36,578 bases of DNA from Gemmatimonadota bacterium (GTDB taxonomy: Bacteria; Gemmatimonadota; Gemmatimonadetes; Longimicrobiales; Gaopeijiaceae), in contig JAJCZZ010000060.1 in NCBI GenBank assembly GCA_029262115.1, forward strand, positions 1 to 36,578, written 5' to 3'. Within the stretch, counting starts at the first letter, position 1; every line of letters starts with the position of its first letter. Below are positions 33,314-36,578 of the stretch, in pieces. Made by a program: the position numbers and the translations under genes. The notes under the pieces are model-generated. The model did not search any database, was not told the DNA's origin, and saw nothing but the letters and a program-made list of their open reading frames with translations.

Positions 33314-34215
33314 CAGTTGGGCACCTTGAAGTGGGCCGATACCCCCAGGCGGCCCGCCACCGACGGATCGGGGCGCAGCCGCACGGAGCGGAGTGGTTGG
33401 CCGGGATGCGCCGACAGGTAGGCGTCGACGCCTGAGAGGATGTGGTTCACGATGACGACTCCAACGATATCCGTCGCCTGGCGAAACCGCCGGTCGCTCT
33501 CTGAGATCGTCGTGGAGAACTCGTTCTGCGCTCCCGGTGTCCTGGACCAGTCCCAGAGAAAGCGGTCGTCGTACGCGCGACCTCGATAATAGTCGATGGC
33601 CGCGTCCCACCCCGGATCCTCTGCGGTGGCTCCCGGATCGCCCGCCAGAAACAGACTCTGGGCCAACGACCAGATCGATCCATTGAAGGTTGCCGGGTCG
33701 AGCTCCGGCTGGATTCCCGGCGATGGACTCGCATCGAAAGCGCCCGACCGAGCCCACTTGCTGAGCGTCTCGTAGTACGCGAAGGAGGGATCCATCCTCG
33801 GACCAGACTGCACGCGGGCCCCGGTCCAGGCCAGATCGCGGTAGCGGTCGCGCAGTTCGGACCCGCGCGAGCGGCGTTCGAACCACCATCCCCAAAGCGA
33901 CGCTTCCGCAGCGAGGTACACCCACCCGCGAGCACGGCCCGAGCGGAGTTGACCGACCCCCGGGATCGCAAGGGAGAGCAGCGCGTTGGCGGCGCGGTCG
34001 CGCTCACCCTCAGCCTCAGCGGAGAGGGCGGCGAGAGACGTCCCCACGAAGACGGGTGGTTCCGAGCGGCGATCGGGCCACCGTCCGTGCGTCCCCACGT
34101 CGTCCATCCATCCGGTGGTCGTGACCTCAGTGACCTGAGCGGCGCACCACGGTGGCGCTGTCAGTGCTGTGACAGCGGGAACGCACACAACCGCTATCCA
34201 GCGGTCGCCCACCAT
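33313..34215 (-). CDS. Exported protein, function unknown (DUF5683-like)
   Basis: 300 aa. The first 26 residues look like a signal peptide (hydrophobic segment WIAVVCVPAVTALTA, likely cut near CAAQ). A first conserved-looking block is at about 75-105 (LLSLAIPGVGQLRSGRARGW, then VYLAAEASLWGWWFERRSRG), a helical hairpin style seen in DUF5683 proteins, which begin PGxGQ. A second block near the C-terminus has TDIVGVVIVNHILSGVDAYL, again as in DUF5683, where an N-H-x-x-S-x-x-D-A motif is typical. The family link is from memory of these motifs, not a search. It abuts the PorV-like gene (TAG then ATG without a gap) and overlaps rnr by one base, so it is made together with an outer-membrane protein. 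Probably envelope located. Confidence 0.82.
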   Translation of the reverse strand: MVGDRWIAVVCVPAVTALTAPPWCAAQVTEVTTTGWMDDVGTHGRWPDRRSEPPVFVGTSLAALSAEAEGERDRAANALLSLAIPGVGQLRSGRARGWVYLAAEASLWGWWFERRSRGSELRDRYRDLAWTGARVQSGPRMDPSFAYYETLSKWARSGAFDASPSPGIQPELDPATFNGSIWSLAQSLFLAGDPGATAEDPGWDAAIDYYRGRAYDDRFLWDWSRTPGAQNEFSTTISESDRRFRQATDIVGVVIVNHILSGVDAYLSAHPGQPLRSVRLRPDPSVAGRLGVSAHFKVPN

Positions 34216-35220
34216 CTAGAATCGAATGGCCAGTGACACGTGAGCGGGTTCGGTGTCACCCGTGAGCGTCGAGACGGCCAGGGATTTCGCCAGCGCAAAC
34301 TCGAAGCGCTGATAGCGAACACCCAACCCGACCCTGGCTCCATCCTCCTGATCGAGCTCAGAGAACACAAAACCGGCCCGGAGGAACAGAGCATCGGTCC
34401 GCCCCACTCCGACGTCCGTGCCAAGATACACGGACGGCGCAGACTTGCCGGGATCTCGCAGACGGTCTTCCAGTTCGATGGTGACCCAACCCTCCACGTC
34501 GCGCTCGCTGAGTGCGGAGAGAACATCATATGCCGCCGCGACACGGATTCTGGACGGAAGTGGGTCTGCCTGGTCTCGATTGAACACTTGCAGACGGGGC
34601 CCGACGTGCGCGACCATCGCCCCGAGCCGGAGCGGGAGGTCATCCGTTGGCCGGAGTTGCACGCCCGCGTCGACCGCGTAGGTCGTTGCAGTGGTACCCG
34701 CGTCGGGGCACTGCCCCCTGCAAGAGAGTTGGAAGCGCACCACCTTGAAGTTCAGGCCAGCGTCCACACGGTCGAACAGACGGGTGGCCCCCGTGATCAC
34801 ACCGAGGTGGTTCCGGACAGACACCGTTCCGAGCTTGTTCCCCGACTCGTCGGTGAGGTCCTGGTCGCCGATGTCGAGAAGAAGGTAGGAAGCCGCGGCC
34901 ACGCCAAGTCCCGGACGGGAGGCGATTCCGGAAATCGTCGTGCCCTTCCCTACCGCGTGGTCCCCTCTCATCACGACGACCTGATTGGACAGGACCGACG
35001 CAAGGCCCGCTGGATTCCAGAACGGCGACTCGGGTCCCTGCATCGTGGTCATCGCACGACCCATCGCCACCCCCTTCGCTCCCACGGGCAGCAACAGGAA
35101 CAGCGCCCCCTCCGTTGAGGACGCTCCCTCCTGGGAGACGAGGGCGCCCGGAAGGAGACCGGATAGAACTCCGGTCACCATAACGACCGCCCTCAGCAGT
35201 CTATTTCTGTCCACGGTCAT
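34216..35220 (-). CDS. PorV/PorQ-like outer-membrane protein
   Basis: 334 aa from ATG 35220 (MTVDRNRLLRAVVMVTGVLS), with a signal peptide cut near ALVSQ; the start overlaps the end of era by 20 bases. The N-terminal mature block LLLPVGAKGVAMGRAMTTMQ, followed by PESPFWNPAGLA, is the signature of the PorV/PorQ (UPF0164) branch of FadL-like barrels: G-A-K/R-x-x-x-M-G-x-A then xxxNPAGLA. The rest is beta-rich with alternating residues and ends in RF, as barrels do. In Bacteroidota PorV helps type IX secretion, but homologues occur in many phyla without it, and no other such gene is in the window. The next gene starts directly at its stop codon. Confidence 0.85.
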   Translation of the reverse strand: MTVDRNRLLRAVVMVTGVLSGLLPGALVSQEGASSTEGALFLLLPVGAKGVAMGRAMTTMQGPESPFWNPAGLASVLSNQVVVMRGDHAVGKGTTISGIASRPGLGVAAASYLLLDIGDQDLTDESGNKLGTVSVRNHLGVITGATRLFDRVDAGLNFKVVRFQLSCRGQCPDAGTTATTYAVDAGVQLRPTDDLPLRLGAMVAHVGPRLQVFNRDQADPLPSRIRVAAAYDVLSALSERDVEGWVTIELEDRLRDPGKSAPSVYLGTDVGVGRTDALFLRAGFVFSELDQEDGARVGLGVRYQRFEFALAKSLAVSTLTGDTEPAHVSLAIRF

Positions 35221-36160
35221 CCTCCGGTACGCGAAATCCGAACCGACCAAGATGAGCCCGGCTCTTCCGCCACGACTTCAGTGGTTTGACCCATAGGTCC
35301 AGATACACTCGTTGCCCGACAAAGTGCTCGATCTTCACGCGAGCCGCCTCACCGAGCGACCGGATCGCGTGGCCCTTGGAACCAATGATGATCCCTTTCT
35401 GTGACTCACGCTCCACCAGGATGTTGACCTGGATGTATAGAGGGTCCGATCCCTCCCGGAACTCCTCGACCTCGCACCATACCGAGTATGGAATTTCGTC
35501 CTGATACTGCTCCAGTATGGTCTCGCGGACGAGTTCAGCCACGAAGAACCGTACCGGCGCGGTCGCGATGTCGTCTTCCGGAAAGAAGAACGGGTGGGCG
35601 GGCAACTCAGTGACGAGGGAGGCAAGCAGTGAGTCGGTCCCCTCACTCTGTAGGGCAGCGATCCGATGCACCCCGCTCGCACGCCCATCGAACCACCGTT
35701 CCCAAGCGCCGACTTCGTCATGGCTGGCTTCATCGACCTTGTTCAAGGCCACATGGACGGGAGACTTCGCCACCTCCAGCGCCCGTTCCAGAGGTGCCGT
35801 CTCGCGTGCCGACGGCGCGTATCGGGCGTCCACGACGACCAGCACGACGTCCGCATCGTCCAACGCCTCGAAGGCGGCGGCCAGCATGCTCCGCTGAAAG
35901 AGGTCCTTCGCCTCGAGAAGCCCCGGCGTGTCGAGGAAGATCACCTGCGTATCGTCGGTCGTCAGTATGCCCGTCACGCGCTGCCAGGTCGTCTGCGCCT
36001 TGGCCGTCACGATCGAGAGGTGCTGCCCGATGAGCGCGTTCATCAGCGTGGATTTTCCGGCGTTGGGACGGCCCACCAAGGCGACGTAGCCAGCACGAGT
36101 GGAGGGCACATCGCCCCCCTCGCGCGGCCGACTCCACGTCGTCGTTGTTCCTTCGTTCAT
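35201..36160 (-). CDS. era: GTPase Era
   Basis: Ribosome-maturation GTPase that binds the 3' end of 16S rRNA and monitors 30S assembly. 319 aa from ATG 36160; ATG 36175 (MVPERMNEG) is possible, with GAGGG about 11 bases before it. The G domain has GYVALVGRPNAGKSTLMNAL (G1), TTWQRVTGILTTDDTQVIFL then DTPG (G3), and ALNKVD (G4). The KH domain near the C-terminus has IIGSKGHAIRSLGEAARVKI with its GxxG loop, and ends VYLDLWVKPLKSWRKS. It is the first protein gene after the rRNA operon, in the same direction. The PorV-like gene overlaps its last 20 bases. Confidence 0.95.
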   Translation of the reverse strand: MNEGTTTTWSRPREGGDVPSTRAGYVALVGRPNAGKSTLMNALIGQHLSIVTAKAQTTWQRVTGILTTDDTQVIFLDTPGLLEAKDLFQRSMLAAAFEALDDADVVLVVVDARYAPSARETAPLERALEVAKSPVHVALNKVDEASHDEVGAWERWFDGRASGVHRIAALQSEGTDSLLASLVTELPAHPFFFPEDDIATAPVRFFVAELVRETILEQYQDEIPYSVWCEVEEFREGSDPLYIQVNILVERESQKGIIIGSKGHAIRSLGEAARVKIEHFVGQRVYLDLWVKPLKSWRKSRAHLGRFGFRVPEDDRGQK

Positions 36161-36175
36161 TCGCTCGGGTACCAT

Positions 36176-36438
36176 ATGGCTGTTTCCCTCGATTCGGTTC
36201 CAGGCTTCGTACCACGGGAAGGCGATGGCGGTTCGCATCGCCCCCCCTGCGACCCTGAGCGCCCGATTGCTAACACCTGACGATCTGGAATAGTAGCCCG
36301 TACCACCTGCCCTAGCCGGCAGCACCTCGAGCTCCGGTATCATCGGTCGGGTGAGATAAGGCAGCGGGACGGCGCGACCCGGGGGCCCAACCGGTGGTGG
36401 GCAGGTAGGCGAGTGGGTGGAGTGGGTGAGTGGGTGGA
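36176..36438. other. Gap between the rRNA terminator and era
   Basis: About 260 bases without a convincing gene. An open frame continuous with era crosses it but has no domain and no conserved-looking start. On the minus strand TACTAT (near 36290) could be a -10 but has no matching -35. The right part (36400-36437) is a G-rich plus-strand run with repeated GTGGGTG units. No promoter can be assigned with confidence. Confidence 0.4.
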
Positions 36439-36475
36439 ACAGAAAACGCCCGTCCGGCGGGAGCCGAGACGGGCG
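36439..36475 (-). terminator. Terminator after the 5S rRNA gene
   Basis: Minus-strand CGCCCGTC / GACGGGCG arms (468-475 and 447-454) with an inner CGGC/GCCG stem around a 4-base loop, followed by TTTTCTGTT. A 12-bp stem with one bulge plus a U tract, located 13 bases past the 5S 3' end, ends the rRNA operon. Confidence 0.85.
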
Positions 36476-36488
36476 AATTCGAGAAGAG

Positions 36489-36578
36489 AAGCTGGCGGCG
36501 ACGTACTCTCCCACCGGGCAACCCCGGCAGTACCATCCGCGCTGCAGAGCTTAACGGCCGTGTTCGGGATGGGAACGG
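36489..36578 (-). rRNA. rrf: 5S ribosomal RNA, 3' part, cut by the window edge
   Basis: Reverse complement matches the bacterial 5S: CCCATCCCGAACACGG, then CCGTTAAGCTCTGCAGCGC, GATGGTACTG, GTGGGAGAGTACGTCGCCGC and a 3' end near CAGCTTC. About 90 of roughly 115 bases are present; the 5' part lies beyond 36578. The rest of an rRNA operon is expected further right. Confidence 0.95.

Noticed and set aside
36400-36437. GTGGGTG tandem run as a functional repeat
   Set aside because: Short and irregular; better described as low-complexity G-rich sequence behind the rRNA terminator.
36161-36514. N-terminal extension of era toward the 5S gene
   Set aside because: No Era-like residues before the G1 motif region, and it would overlap the rRNA terminator and the 5S end.
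1-36578. CRISPR arrays, tRNAs, insertion sequences, phage or defence genes
   Set aside because: No spaced direct repeats, cloverleaf sequences, transposase motifs or terminal inverted repeats were seen.

Overview
The window is a high-G+C stretch of a Gram-negative (diderm, LPS-bearing) bacterial chromosome. Every gene I can support, 30 protein genes and one partial 5S rRNA, lies on the minus strand, so the region is read from the right end to the left. Several traits occur together: an LpxC-FabZ fusion, an McsA-McsB-ClpC arginine-phosphorylation module in a genome that also makes lipid A and BamA, a BshC (bacillithiol) gene and a PorV-like outer-membrane protein. This mix best fits Gemmatimonadota or a close relative. 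The assignment is an inference from gene content; no marker tree was run.

Layout in transcription order. The right edge holds the 3' end of a 5S rRNA gene followed by a strong terminator (36439-36475). After about 280 bases without a convincing gene come era, a PorV-like protein, an exported unknown and rnr, all abutting or overlapping. A likely promoter across the rnr stop codon drives a degenerate-receiver/GGDEF protein and a zinc-ribbon protein with an acidic repeat linker. A second good promoter drives prfB, which carries the classic +1 programmed frameshift, and then lysS. Next come lolE-lolD (lipoprotein sorting) and mcsA-mcsB-clpC (protein arginine phosphorylation and proteolysis). ClpC overlaps bamA by 4 bases and leads into the envelope run bamA-skp-lpxD-lpxC/fabZ-lpxA-(44-aa membrane protein)-lpxB-DUF374 acyltransferase-lpxK. 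The run continues, with overlapping or close junctions, into nadB, rlmH, bshC, a small membrane/coiled-coil protein, murJ, uvrC and gltX. A terminator that doubles as a promoter separates gltX from the last gene, a TPR lipoprotein, which has its own terminator near the left edge.

How the genes fit together. The central block joins lipoprotein release (LolDE), beta-barrel insertion (BamA), a periplasmic chaperone (Skp), most Raetz-pathway steps for lipid A (LpxA, C, D, B, K) and fatty-acid supply (FabZ) with protein quality control (McsAB-ClpC). Lipid II flipping (MurJ) follows further down. The flanks hold translation genes (GltX, LysS, RF2, RlmH, Era), RNA decay (RNase R) and DNA repair (UvrC).

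I found no mobile element, CRISPR array, tRNA or defence system. The window is mostly core metabolism. The least explained parts are two small membrane proteins (44 and 94 aa), the exported pair between era and rnr, the degenerate receiver-GGDEF/zinc-ribbon pair, and the joining of arginine-kinase proteolysis to outer-membrane biogenesis.
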